Positions 1-8,150 are shown, numbered from the stretch's first letter. The stretch: DNA of 64,000 nucleotides from Desulfovibrio mangrovi (GCF_026230175.1 NZ_CP104208.1:2914001-2978000), one strand, 5' to 3'. Translations and numbers: made by a program. The notes: generated from the sequence alone by a model not told the origin.

Positions 1-124
1 CTCTTTCTGCAAATGAAATCTTTTCATGTGGCTGATTAGTTTTTTTTAGGTGAGCGCACGAACAGTTCTGACGTATCGCATACACGAAACGGCTGCGTCT
101 GACGGCAGCGGACGTCAGCAGGCA

Positions 125-155
125 TAAAAAAAGCCACGGAGAACCCCGTGGCCTT
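125..155 (-). terminator. Rho-independent terminator of the HU gene
   Basis: A 7 bp stem (GCCACGG/CCGTGGC) with a short loop lies 23 bases past the HU stop codon. Read on the minus strand it is followed by seven or eight T residues. Positions 1-124 beyond it show no supportable gene. Confidence 0.85.
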
Positions 156-177
156 TGAGCAGCTTCGCGTAGAAAGA

Positions 178-465
178 CTACTTGTTGACGTCGTCAACCA
201 GAGCCTTGGCGGCGGAAAACTTGATAACCTTGCGAGCGGGAATGGAGATCGGCTTGCCGGTCTGGGGGTTGCGGCCGGTACGGGCAGCACGCTCAGAAAC
301 GGAAAAAGCGCCAACGCTGGGCAGGCGTACGCCGGACTTGGAGACAACGCCATCAGCAAGAACCTTGCAGAATGCATCGTATGCCTTCTCGGCACTCACC
401 TTGGTCTCGAACACTTCGGGCAGGGCGTCTTTCAGAGCCGTAACAAATTCAGCCTTGGTCAACAT
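178..465 (-). CDS. hup: HU-family DNA-binding protein
   Basis: 95-residue nucleoid protein of the HU/IHF family, which binds DNA as a dimer and bends it. The sequence shows the family layout: N-terminal helices (MLTKAEFVTAL...), the beta-arm entry around VRLPSVGAFSVSERAART, then the hallmark GRNPQTGKPISIPA, which forms the DNA-clasping arm, and a C-terminal helix. The start at 465 was chosen because AGGAGG lies 6 bases upstream at 475-480 and because upstream in-frame residues do not resemble the family. It is a single-gene unit with its own terminator. IHF-alpha or IHF-beta is less likely given the overall match to HU, but a paralogue cannot be excluded. Confidence 0.95.
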   Translation of the reverse strand: MLTKAEFVTALKDALPEVFETKVSAEKAYDAFCKVLADGVVSKSGVRLPSVGAFSVSERAARTGRNPQTGKPISIPARKVIKFSAAKALVDDVNK

Positions 466-536
466 CAGGAATATCCTCCTTAAATCACAATTCGGTTTCC
501 CCCCGGAATTACTAGCCGTGACCACATAACTATGTA

Positions 537-567
537 ATCCTATGCAGCGATCCACAATCAATGTCAA
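537..567 (-). promoter_or_regulatory. Candidate sigma-70 promoter of the HU gene
   Basis: On the minus strand a perfect TTGACA (562-567) is followed after 19 bases by TAGGAT (537-542), about 70 bases before the HU start. The spacer is longer than the ideal 17, so the -10 assignment is uncertain. Confidence 0.4.
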
Positions 568-716
568 TCGTTTCACGGAGCCACAACCGATTAGCACTCA
601 ATTTTCCCGAGTCCCGAGCCTTTTTGGTTACGGTATTGCTATTATCATATGAAGCGATTACGGTGTAAGGTATTACCAATTATTCAACTCACACAAACGA
701 TTGCGGAGCCTGCTGC

Positions 717-1334
717 ATGAAAAACGCAACGACGCATGACAACCATGCCCTGCTGACCATTGCGGAGCTTGCCACGCGCTTCTCTTTGCCGGAATCCACA
801 GCCCGATACTACTGCAAACGCTTTCTCGACTACCTGCCCCATGTGGGCGAAGGCAAGCGCAGACGCTACCGCGGAAACGCTGTTGCGGTTTTCGCCGTGA
901 TCCTTGAGGAGATGAAGAAAAACAAAAACGCAATGGCGGTTGAGGCAGTCCTTTCCAACAAATTTCCCAAGAATATCGACGTAGTTGTTCCAAAACCGCA
1001 AGCGCAACAACAAAACAACCACTTGGCAATATCTCCTGCGGTTTCCCCTGTTTCAGAGGCGGATGCCGGACGCTTTCTGGCCCTCATGGAACAGCAGACT
1101 TCCGCCATGCAGAGTATTGCAGGCACCCTTGAAGCCATAGCGAAACGCGATAGCGTGATACAGCATCTGGAGCAAGCACTGGAAACCAGAAATGAGGAAG
1201 TGACGCAGCTTCGCAAGGAAGTGGAGCACGTGAAGACCCTGCAGAGCGAATCCGAAAAGCTGCATCAGCAGGATCTGGATCAGATGCGCAAGTGGCTTGG
1301 CCGTATCGCCAGCGAGCAGGCCAACGGCAAATAG
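717..1334 (+). CDS. MerR-like HTH protein with C-terminal coiled coil
   Basis: 205-residue protein of unknown target. Residues about 10-60 form a MerR-type winged helix-turn-helix (LTIAELATRFSLPESTARYY, then a FLDYLPHVGEGKRRRYRG wing). A Gln/Asn-rich linker follows (about 95-103). Residues 120-200 are strongly heptad-like and charged, consistent with a coiled coil. There is no ligand-binding domain of classical MerR regulators. The protein resembles in plan the longer regulator at 35235-36428. A GGAG at 704-707 supports the ATG. It is transcribed away from the HU gene. Function could be transcriptional or chromosome-architectural; I do not recognise a named family. Confidence 0.75.
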   Translation: MKNATTHDNHALLTIAELATRFSLPESTARYYCKRFLDYLPHVGEGKRRRYRGNAVAVFAVILEEMKKNKNAMAVEAVLSNKFPKNIDVVVPKPQAQQQNNHLAISPAVSPVSEADAGRFLALMEQQTSAMQSIAGTLEAIAKRDSVIQHLEQALETRNEEVTQLRKEVEHVKTLQSESEKLHQQDLDQMRKWLGRIASEQANGK

Positions 1335-1344
1335 CGCCAAAGAA

Positions 1345-1372
1345 AAGCTGCGGACCCTGCGATCCGCAGCTT
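1345..1372 (-). terminator. Terminator hairpin between convergent genes
   Basis: A perfect 10 bp inverted repeat (AAGCTGCGGA/TCCGCAGCTT) with an 8-base loop lies just after the MerR-like gene. The T-rich side (TTTTCTTT) is on the minus strand, so it best serves the MucR gene ending at 1498. It may also stop plus-strand transcripts. Confidence 0.55.
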
Positions 1373-1497
1373 CAGCATGTCTTCATATCTACCGCCAGCC
1401 CACATACAGCGTGGCGGGCACACACGGGCGGCACATCACTGCCGCGTCTCTTCGCGCCAAAACCAGCACTATTCCGGAATGGCAGCCGTAGTCGGGG

Positions 1498-1893
1498 TTA
1501 CTTGGCCTTGACCCGCTTTTCCCACAGCTTCATGTCTTTCATCTTCTTGCGACGCTCACGCTGCAGGGTCTTGCAGACCAGCGGCACACCCTTCTTGTAG
1601 CCATATTTTTCGCGGTACTCGGCCAGACTCAATCCATGCGAGGCAAGATGCTTGCGGGTAAGGATCTTGAAGGCCTTTCCGCACTCAAGGCACGTAATGG
1701 ACTTTTCCTTGATCACTTTCAGGGGGTCCTGGTCCGTCTCCACCGCCGGTGCTTCAGGCTCCGCACCTTCTGCAATCTGCTTGATGGAAAGAGCTATACT
1801 CCGCATCATGGAGCTAATCTCTTCTTCATTCATGGTGCGCACCGATGCCTGAGCCTTGATGATCTCCAGCGCTTGCTTCAGATACTCATCCAT
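1498..1893 (-). CDS. MucR/Ros-family transcriptional regulator
   Basis: 131-residue regulator of the Ros/MucR family, whose members bind AT-rich promoters through a prokaryotic C2H2-like zinc finger. The diagnostic segment is ITCLECGKAFKILTRKHLASHG followed by LSLAEYREKYGY. The two Cys and two His that would hold zinc are C68, C71, H82 and H85 by count. The N-terminal half (about 1-60) is acidic and probably oligomerising. The C-terminus is very basic (RERRKKMKDMKLWEKRVKAK). AAAGGAG lies close upstream of the ATG. In other proteobacteria relatives control surface polysaccharide, motility and cell cycle genes; targets here are unknown. Confidence 0.92.
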   Translation of the reverse strand: MDEYLKQALEIIKAQASVRTMNEEEISSMMRSIALSIKQIAEGAEPEAPAVETDQDPLKVIKEKSITCLECGKAFKILTRKHLASHGLSLAEYREKYGYKKGVPLVCKTLQRERRKKMKDMKLWEKRVKAK

Positions 1894-2226
1894 ACGGTAC
1901 TCCTTTAGGCTTTCCGCACTTCAATCCGTTATCGGGGCCCGAGAATACTATGCCCTCCCGGATTCATGCACATACGTTGCGTACGCCCCATGCGGATGCA
2001 TATTCTGTCCTTATACTCCATTTAAGCAATACAATGACCATGCGCCATTATTTTATTCAGTGTCCAAACAGCATTACACAAAACTGTGTGCTCCCTCCCA
2101 CGTACCCATAACTACACGGAGCGGTGCGTCCCTGCATATAACGCAAATAAAAAAAGCGCGGGCATATATGCCCGCGCTGTAGCGTCGCATCAGATGATAG
2201 AACAGGTTACAGGCCAACAGGACTGA
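1894..2226. other. Intergenic region without a gene
   Basis: AT-richer stretch between the MucR gene and the VOC protein gene. It holds the terminator at 2148-2180 and presumably the MucR promoter. I see no convincing ORF or RNA gene. Confidence 0.6.
2148..2180 (-). terminator. Rho-independent terminator after the VOC/peroxiredoxin operon
   Basis: GCGCGGGCAT/ATGCCCGCGC forms a near-perfect palindrome at 2156-2177. On the minus strand it is followed by a run of T residues. It lies about 50 bases beyond the stop codon at 2227. Confidence 0.85.
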
Positions 2227-2862
2227 TCAGTTCTTCTTTTCTTCCCACCAATTACGCTTGCTGTGCAGAAAATCGTGCCCCTCGCCGGGGTAGACCATGC
2301 GGTCCTCCTCAGGTGTCTGGGCACCCTCGGGCCATACTCCGGCAACAGGTTCCGGCCCTTCCATGGCTACAGGGGTGGGGGCAGAATCTGTCATGCGCGG
2401 CTGGCTGCGCACATCCACCCCCGGGACATAGCAACTGAATTCAAGGGCAATGCCGTTGGGATCGAATGTGTAGACCGAGTGGATGAAACCATGATCCACA
2501 GGTTCGGAGACCCATACGCCCGCCCCTTCCAGCCTGTCACGGATTTCCCAGAGGGCATCGTCATCCGGCACACCGATCGACACATGGTCAAAGGCGTGTT
2601 TGCCGCGCACGGGCGCGCCGTGTTCCTTCTCATCCAGAGGTTCCACGCCGGGCCACTCGAAGAAGGCGATCATGTCCGTGTCTGAAATCTCGAAAAAATA
2701 CTGACGGTAGCCCGTATGGCCAAGACCGGCCACAAGGCGCATTCCCAAAAGATCACGCCAGAAGCGCACGGTGGCGTCCATGTCGCCCGTGGTCATGGCA
2801 AGATGATTCACTCCGGTATAACGGGTCATGCGGTCCATGTTCGATTGAAGGTTGCAGGGCAC
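2227..2862 (-). CDS. VOC-superfamily (glyoxalase/dioxygenase-like) protein
   Basis: 211-residue metal-dependent VOC-fold protein. One paired beta-alpha-beta-beta-beta module runs from GVNHLAMTTGDMDATVRFWRDLLG to GIALEFSCY. Candidate metal ligands are the His of VNHLA, the Glu of AFFEWPG, the His of FDHVSIGV and the Glu of LEFSC. The last 55 residues are a proline- and glutamate-rich tail without clear fold. I place the start at GTG 2862 because AGGA lies just upstream; ATG codons at 2838 and 2829 are alternatives. It follows the peroxiredoxin gene by 11 bases, so it is probably in one operon with it. The substrate is not readable from the sequence. Confidence 0.85.
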   Translation of the reverse strand: MPCNLQSNMDRMTRYTGVNHLAMTTGDMDATVRFWRDLLGMRLVAGLGHTGYRQYFFEISDTDMIAFFEWPGVEPLDEKEHGAPVRGKHAFDHVSIGVPDDDALWEIRDRLEGAGVWVSEPVDHGFIHSVYTFDPNGIALEFSCYVPGVDVRSQPRMTDSAPTPVAMEGPEPVAGVWPEGAQTPEEDRMVYPGEGHDFLHSKRNWWEEKKN

Positions 2863-2873
2863 AACGTCCTGAA

Positions 2874-3473
2874 TTACGGCAGCAACTCCAGCTGGTTGAT
2901 GATGTTGCCGAGTTCAGGCCGCACATTGATGTCCGATACAGCCGCGTACCGGATTATTCCCTGCCTGTCGATAATGATGATGGCCCGCTCGCTCACCCCT
3001 TCGGGACGCAGCACCCCGTAAGCGGCAGCAACGGCCCCGTGAGGCCAGAAGTCGGACAGGACCGGAAACCACAGCCCTTCAGGAGCCATCTGGTGCGTCC
3101 ATGCATACAGGGAAGGCAAGTTATCCGTGGTGATCCCCAGCATGATGGCATCATGCATCTCGAACAGCTCCCGGGCAATGTTGTAGCCCGGCCACTGATC
3201 AGAACAGACTGGGGTGAATGCCGCAGGCACAAACGTGATGACCACGTTCTTCTTGCCCCGATACTGCGACAGGCTCACCGGTTCGCCGGAAAGCGAAGGC
3301 AGCGTGAAGTCCGGTGCGGGCTCACCGACCGCAACCTTCAGCGTACTGTCCACCGGCTTCAGGTGGCCGGGATTGAATAACTGAGCAGGATCAACCACCG
3401 CCATGGCCTGCCCTGCGAACAGCACAAGGGCCAGCACAGACACACAGAGCATATGTACACTTAAACGCCGCAT
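2874..3473 (-). CDS. Exported peroxiredoxin (AhpC/TSA family)
   Basis: 199-residue peroxiredoxin with an N-terminal signal peptide (about 1-25, ending GQAMA), so it should act in the periplasm. The thioredoxin-fold domain begins at VGEPAPDFTLPSLSG. The peroxidatic motif PAAFTPVC places the active Cys at 90 with T87 and P83 in the canonical PxxxTxxC arrangement. No cysteine occurs after C90, so this is a 1-Cys type that needs an external thiol reductant. The neighbouring exported thioredoxin-like protein (3486-4049) is the obvious candidate. It probably reduces hydrogen peroxide or alkyl peroxides in the cell envelope. Confidence 0.9.
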   Translation of the reverse strand: MRRLSVHMLCVSVLALVLFAGQAMAVVDPAQLFNPGHLKPVDSTLKVAVGEPAPDFTLPSLSGEPVSLSQYRGKKNVVITFVPAAFTPVCSDQWPGYNIARELFEMHDAIMLGITTDNLPSLYAWTHQMAPEGLWFPVLSDFWPHGAVAAAYGVLRPEGVSERAIIIIDRQGIIRYAAVSDINVRPELGNIINQLELLP

Positions 3474-3485
3474 GGCTACCTCCCA

Positions 3486-4049
3486 CTATTTCAGTCCGGC
3501 CGCCTTAAGCTGTTTCTTCAAAAAGGTTTCCGGCGTTTTCATGCGTCCTGTTTCCGAATAGGCTGTCTGCAGGACGCCGTTCTTCAAATTAACCAGATAG
3601 AAATGCGGGGTGCCGGGCTGCCCCAGAAGCGAATGCAGAGTCATATCGCCATCCTCGAAAACCGGCAGGGATACGTCATATTTCTTTCTGAAAAACTGAA
3701 CCTCAAAACGTGAATTGCCTGCGCCGATGCCGATAAGCTTCATGGCTCCGGCATAGCTGGAACTATTCAGCAGCGTGAACAGTTCGTTCACTGCCGGAGC
3801 CTCAGCCTGACAGTGCGGACAGTACATGCTGAACACCTCGATCAGCACATAGTCCGCCTTCACGTCTTTCAGCGTCCAGGGCCCCTCGCCCTGCAGCCCC
3901 AGATAAGCCTTCTGGGTATCGGTCAGGTCGCCGACCAGAGCCACGTCCGGAAAGGCCTCCCCGGCCTTTATGGGTTCGGCACGGACCACAGATGCCATTA
4001 CGGTCGTGAGCAACGCAGCCAGAACCATCATTATCAGCCAGCGCTTCAT
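3486..4049 (-). CDS. Exported TlpA-like thioredoxin
   Basis: 187-residue thioredoxin-fold protein with a signal peptide (MKRWLIMMVLAALLTTVMASVVRA). The redox motif is CPHC (C77, C80), preceded by VLIEVFSMY. A cis-Pro region follows at QPGTPHFYLV. This is the layout of periplasmic TlpA/ResA-like disulfide reductases. The start at 4049 has AGGAG 10 bases upstream; longer in-frame extensions lack a signal sequence. It is the first gene of the operon with the 1-Cys peroxiredoxin and VOC protein, 12 bases apart. A role as electron donor to the peroxiredoxin is inferred from context. Confidence 0.88.
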   Translation of the reverse strand: MKRWLIMMVLAALLTTVMASVVRAEPIKAGEAFPDVALVGDLTDTQKAYLGLQGEGPWTLKDVKADYVLIEVFSMYCPHCQAEAPAVNELFTLLNSSSYAGAMKLIGIGAGNSRFEVQFFRKKYDVSLPVFEDGDMTLHSLLGQPGTPHFYLVNLKNGVLQTAYSETGRMKTPETFLKKQLKAAGLK

Positions 4050-5032
4050 ATCGCTACTCTCCTTTCGGGAAATTCGTTTGCCATTTCTGCCACTACAGGT
4101 AGTACAGCGGCTCACCGCTTCCTGTCCATCCCATGCGACCTGCGCACGGTTCTCCACCTCCCGCCCGCAGGCACAACTATTCCTTACCCCACAGGCAGCA
4201 CCACATAAATAAATATAAAAGCAAATTTAGTTCAACAGCACAGCACGTTAGCAGCTAGTGAACACGCATCTTACTGTCACTTCTCATCATATATTTTACT
4301 GCAACACCATAGACACAACTCTGCAAGTGTCGTATGTTTTAGTAAATGATACACGTACTGAGTCGTCTTTGCGTGTCGTTTTTGCAAAGGCCAACAGAAA
4401 TTTACGTAGTATCGTTGACATAATACAATGGCAAATTGAGTTGCCCTTATTCAACCCAGTGTGCACACGGCCCGAAGAGTTGGAAGGCATACCCCCCAAC
4501 CGGGCACCGCCGGTCACCGGCAAGCACAGAACGTGGCTAAGGCGTATTGCGAACGTGATAAGGAGGATAGCCCTGGCAGAGATGTTTTCCCATATCGGCA
4601 AAGTGAGTTGCCCATGAGCAGGGAAGATCTTGAGGTAAACCTGCCTGTCGTGCGCGAAAAGTCCCATTGACACGGTCCTGAAAGGACATGGATGCATGGG
4701 AACGCCGGTCACCGGAACGCGCACGACTTTTTTATTCAATAACCCCACCCCCTTTGCAAACGCGCTGCCTTTATCTTCGGCAGTAAATACACACAAACCT
4801 TGCCAAACGACCGATAAGGCATTAGACCTACCTTTCGGGTAGGATTTGACTTGTCGCCCGCTGCTGCGTATTCAGGCAACTTCCTGCCCTGTAAGGGAAT
4901 TCTCGTACTGTTTTCTCTTGATACCACTTATTTCCGCCGCCCTATCACATACCCCCTGCAGGCATGACGGACGGCCTTATTCATGATCGACGGCACAATC
5001 CGTCGCAAGCACGTGATTTCGGAGGATGCTCC
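4050..5032. other. Long region without a convincing protein gene
   Basis: About 980 bases between divergent genes. It contains a branched terminator-like RNA structure at 4647-4733, two copies of the small palindrome CCGGTCACCGG (4510-4520 and 4705-4715), an AAGGAGG at 4560-4566 with a poor-spaced 11-codon ORF at 4582-4617, an 18-codon ORF overlapping it by ATGA (4614-4670), and a small hairpin CCTACC-TTTC-GGGTAGG near 4828-4844. No ORF here has recognisable protein character. The promoters of both flanking genes must lie here. Confidence 0.6.
4647..4733 (+). ncRNA. Orphan three-way-junction RNA ending in a T-run
   Basis: Perfect 10 bp closing stem GTCGTGCGCG (4647-4656) with CGCGCACGAC (4718-4727), followed at once by six T residues (4728-4733). 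Inside it are a 6 bp stem TCCCAT (4662-4667) with ATGGGA (4696-4701), which encloses GTCC-TGAAA-GGAC, and a 5 bp stem CCGGT-C-ACCGG (4705-4715). This looks like the 3' end of a plus-strand transcript, yet no plus-strand gene lies upstream. It may be the end of a small RNA, or a terminator of a lost gene. Confidence 0.45.
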
Positions 5033-6742
5033 ATGTCCAAGCATGTTGTTGTCATCGGCGCGGTGGCGCTGGGTCCCAAGGCCGCCTGCCGATTCAAACG
5101 CCTCGAACCCGGCTCCAGGGTCACGCTTATCGATCAGGCCCCCCGCATATCCTACGGCGGCTGCGGCATTCCCTATTTTGTGTCCGGTGAAGTGAACAGC
5201 GTGACCGACCTGCAGTCCACGCCTTACCACATCATCCGTGACGCCGCGTTCTTCAAGACCAACAAGGATGTGGATGTTCTCACCAACACCCGCGCCACCA
5301 AGGTGAACCGGACCGACAAGACTGTTGAAATCGAAAACGTGCTTACCGGCCAGAAGGAAACCCTCAAGTACGACAAGCTCGTGCTGGCCATGGGTTCCAA
5401 GCCCAACCTGCCCCCCTTTGAGGGCATGAATCTTTCCGGCATTTCCGCCGCCACCAACCTGGACGAAGCCGAATTGCTGCGCAACGCCGTGGCCGCCGGT
5501 CAGGTGAACAGCGCGGTTATCGTGGGCGCAGGCTTCATCGGCCTTGAAATGGCCGTTGCCTTTGCCGACATGTGGGGTATTGAAACCACCGTGGTGGAAC
5601 TGCAGGATCAGGTGCTGCCCAATTTCCTCTCCAAGTCCATGGCCGCCATGGCGCAGCATGACCTTGAGGAAAAGGGCGTGACTGTACTGCTCGGCGAATC
5701 CGTACAGCGCTTTGAAGGCGAAGACGGTGCCGTTGCCCGCGTGGTGACCAACAAGCGCACCATCGAGGCCGACCTTGTGGTCCTTGCCGCCGGTGTTTCT
5801 CCCAACACTGCGCTGGCGAAGGACGCGGGCATCGAGTGCGACCCGCGCGGTGCCATCATTGTTGACGAATACATGCGCACCAACGACCCCGACGTTTATT
5901 CCGGCGGCGACTGCGTCACCATTCCCAACCTCGTGACCGGCAAGCGCGGCTTCTATCCCCTCGGCTCCATGGCCAACCGTCAGGGCCGCGTCATCGGCAC
6001 CAACCTTGCGGGCGGCAACGACACCTTCCCCGGCGCCGTGGGCAGCTGGGTCGTCAAACTCTTTGATCAGTCCGCATGCGGTGCAGGTCTGACCATCGAG
6101 AACGCCCTGAAGGAAGGCTTTGACGCCATCAGCGTGCATGTGGAGCAGTTCGACCGCGCCCACTTCTTCCCTGAAAAGGCGCTTATGTCCCTTGAACTGG
6201 TGGTGGACAGGCCCACCCGCCGCGTGCTCGGCATTCAGGGCATGAGTGAGCTGGGTGACGCGCTCACCGCACGCATCAACGCCGTGGTGCCGCTGCTCAA
6301 GGCTCACGACACGATTGAAGAAGTTTCCAACCTTGAAGTGGTCTACTCCCCGCCCTTCGCTTCCGCCATGGACATCGTCAATGCGCTGGGCAACGTGACC
6401 GAAAACGTGCTGGCAGGCCGCAACCACATGATGACGCCCACCGAGTTCGCCGAAAAGTGGGAAACCTGCGACACCGACGAGATGTGCTTCATCGACACCC
6501 GTCTCATCGGCAACGCCCAGCCCTATGTTGAAAAGTACCCCGGTCGCTGGAACAGCATCCCCAACGAGGAGCTCCGCGAACGCATCAGCGAAGTTCCTGC
6601 CGACAAGCCTGTTGTCGTCATCTGCAACACGGGTCTGCGCTCCTACGAAGCGATGCTGCTGCTCAACGAACTGGGTCGCACCAACGTCAAATCCGCTGCC
6701 GGCGGCATGGTGGCACAGAAAAAACTGGGTTCCGGCATCTAA
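5033..6742 (+). CDS. FAD/NAD-linked disulfide or persulfide reductase with rhodanese domain
   Basis: 569-residue fusion of a CoA-disulfide-reductase-like flavoprotein and a C-terminal rhodanese. The FAD site is VVVIGAVALGPKAA (about 5-18). The single redox Cys is C44 in SYGGCGIPYFVSG. The NAD site is VIVGAGFIGLEMA (162-174). The second FAD contact is VYSGGDC. The rhodanese part covers about 460-569 with active-site loop CNTGLRS (C531). Relatives reduce CoA persulfides, polysulfides or CoA disulfide with NADH, fitting a sulfur-metabolising anaerobe. GGAGG lies 8 bases before the ATG. It is a monocistronic unit with its own terminator. The exact substrate is inferred from family. Confidence 0.9.
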   Translation: MSKHVVVIGAVALGPKAACRFKRLEPGSRVTLIDQAPRISYGGCGIPYFVSGEVNSVTDLQSTPYHIIRDAAFFKTNKDVDVLTNTRATKVNRTDKTVEIENVLTGQKETLKYDKLVLAMGSKPNLPPFEGMNLSGISAATNLDEAELLRNAVAAGQVNSAVIVGAGFIGLEMAVAFADMWGIETTVVELQDQVLPNFLSKSMAAMAQHDLEEKGVTVLLGESVQRFEGEDGAVARVVTNKRTIEADLVVLAAGVSPNTALAKDAGIECDPRGAIIVDEYMRTNDPDVYSGGDCVTIPNLVTGKRGFYPLGSMANRQGRVIGTNLAGGNDTFPGAVGSWVVKLFDQSACGAGLTIENALKEGFDAISVHVEQFDRAHFFPEKALMSLELVVDRPTRRVLGIQGMSELGDALTARINAVVPLLKAHDTIEEVSNLEVVYSPPFASAMDIVNALGNVTENVLAGRNHMMTPTEFAEKWETCDTDEMCFIDTRLIGNAQPYVEKYPGRWNSIPNEELRERISEVPADKPVVVICNTGLRSYEAMLLLNELGRTNVKSAAGGMVAQKKLGSGI

Positions 6743-6769
6743 GCACTCCACCCCCCTTGAAAACACACA

Positions 6770-6797
6770 AAACCGCCCTTCTGGGCGGTTTTTTTAT
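6770..6797 (+). terminator. Rho-independent terminator after the flavoprotein-rhodanese gene
   Basis: ACCGCCC-TTCT-GGGCGGT stem-loop followed by TTTTTT, 30 bases past the stop codon. Confidence 0.92.
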
Positions 6798-7112
6798 TGG
6801 GCGCAAACAGCAGGTCGTTTTTTTTGTTTTACCGGCGCAAATCGCAATTACGAAGCTTGCGTTTTTGAAGTGTTTCCTGCGTTTTTCGACAGCAACACTT
6901 GTCGTTGCGGTTGCCCATCCGCAACGGCCTTGCTGAACCATGTTTACAATTGACGAACGCTTTTCGCTTCCCCTATCATCCTTTGACTACACACAATGCA
7001 CGACGACCTCAAGGCGCACTGCCCTGCCGTATACGCAGGCTTCGACGCTCTTGCCCGAGTCAATCAGCTTGTCATGACCCCATCGCCCTTATCTTCATCA
7101 GGAGACTCAGCC
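6798..7112. other. Intergenic region without a gene
   Basis: About 310 bases between the terminator and the cupin gene. An upstream in-frame extension of the cupin (from 6996) lacks domain character and ribosome-binding site, so I read it as 5' untranslated sequence. Nothing else was recognised. Confidence 0.5.
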
Positions 7113-7493
7113 ATGCCCATTCCGCCCCTCACCCCCGACACCATCCTTCAGACACAGGACGCTCTTGTCAGGGTTATGCGGCTCGGCCCCCGCGAGTCTT
7201 CCCCGCAGCATTTTCATACCGAGATCACCGACACCATGGTCGGGCTTACCGGCACCATCGTGGTGACCATGCATGCCGTTACGACTTCGGACGCCATTGC
7301 CGCATCAGACGATCAGCCCGTCCCGCCCATGCCAAAAGAAAGGGCGACCGAAGCCGCCGTTTCCCTCGCTCCCGGAGAGCGTCATACCGTGCCCCCCTTC
7401 ACCAGCCATTCAGTTTCCAATCCCGGTGATGAACCGGTGGAATACCTGCTGATTCAGGGTGTGGGCAAATACGATTTCATTCTTACTGTGTAA
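7113..7493 (+). CDS. Cupin-domain protein
   Basis: 126-residue single cupin barrel. Cupin motif 1 is visible as PQHFHTEITDTMVGLTGTIVV and motif 2 as PPFTSHSVSNPGDEPVEYLLIQG; the His and Glu residues in motif 1 and His in motif 2 could bind a metal. A proline- and charge-rich insertion (about 65-85) separates them. AGGAGA lies 8 bases before the chosen ATG. Its stop overlaps the 3' end of the convergent gene 7483-7860 by 11 bases. Small cupins of this type can be sugar isomerases, dioxygenases or mere binding proteins; the sequence does not decide. Confidence 0.8.
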   Translation: MPIPPLTPDTILQTQDALVRVMRLGPRESSPQHFHTEITDTMVGLTGTIVVTMHAVTTSDAIAASDDQPVPPMPKERATEAAVSLAPGERHTVPPFTSHSVSNPGDEPVEYLLIQGVGKYDFILTV

Positions 7494-7860
7494 CGGCGCC
7501 TTCTTCCATTCCTTCCAGGAACTTTGCCCGCATACGGGAAATCTCGTCGGAAAGCTCGCGGCGGTCTTCGCTGCTCAGCGCCAGCACGTCCATGCGGTGC
7601 ACTTCCGGCTCCAGATACTGAATGGAAATGAGGCCTCCCTCTTCCGCAAAGATAGAGGCCAACCCGCGCACGGTGTAACCCTCGCCCACCTTGATACGCT
7701 CATAGGTTGCCTTGTCGCACTGCGGGAAGAACAGGATGATGTCGTTCTCCTCATCCTCGGCGAACAGCACCTTGCCGTATACGTCCAGTTCATGACCGCC
7801 TTCTTCCATGTGCTTTTCCACGATGAAGACGTCTGAATTCACTTCTACTACCAGAGGCAT
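7483..7860 (-). CDS. Conserved acidic protein of unknown function
   Basis: 125-residue soluble, acidic protein with no signal peptide, membrane segment or cysteine cluster; its only Cys is in FFPQCDKATYERI. The first 90 residues look like mixed beta structure (VVEVNSDVFIVEK, VYGKVLFAEDEENDIILFF) and the last 35 like a charged helix (ALSSEDRRELSDEISRMRAKFLEG). It is not recognised. It ends inside the cupin gene, with an 11-base tail-to-tail overlap. The 290 bases upstream (7861-8150) separate it from the DUF1992 gene and show no other gene. Confidence 0.7.
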   Translation of the reverse strand: MPLVVEVNSDVFIVEKHMEEGGHELDVYGKVLFAEDEENDIILFFPQCDKATYERIKVGEGYTVRGLASIFAEEGGLISIQYLEPEVHRMDVLALSSEDRRELSDEISRMRAKFLEGMEEGAVTQ

Positions 7861-8150
7861 GTGTTTCTCTCTCTGTATATGGGGTTGCGCCTGACAGAGG
7901 CGTGGTACGTTTTATCTGTAGTTCATTCGCCTACGACGGGCAGGGGCCAAACGGTCCGCACCCCGAGACGATGACATTGGTTACTGTTGATTCCAGATCC
8001 GGCCTGACGGAGACGTGTTCTTCAAATCCGGGAGGAGCGTTGCAGTGCCTTTTCCTTTTCAGATATCCCTTCAGATGTCCCTTACGATATCAGGCGGAGG
8101 CCATCTCTACATGGCTCCCGTCCTGTTGACCAGCGGAAAGCGGCACCTGC

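Noticed and set aside
625-640. Sigma-54-like TGGTTA-N5-TTGCT before the MerR-like gene
   Set aside because: Only the GG and GC core matches; three mismatches in the -24 element.
4296-4796. 166-codon minus-strand ORF in the long intergenic region
   Set aside because: No ribosome-binding site, no domain or signal, crosses the terminator-like structure.
4928-6766. 612-codon minus-strand ORF opposite the flavoprotein-rhodanese gene
   Set aside because: Low-complexity His/Gly/Val-rich translation typical of the antisense of a high-GC gene; the plus-strand gene has clear motifs.
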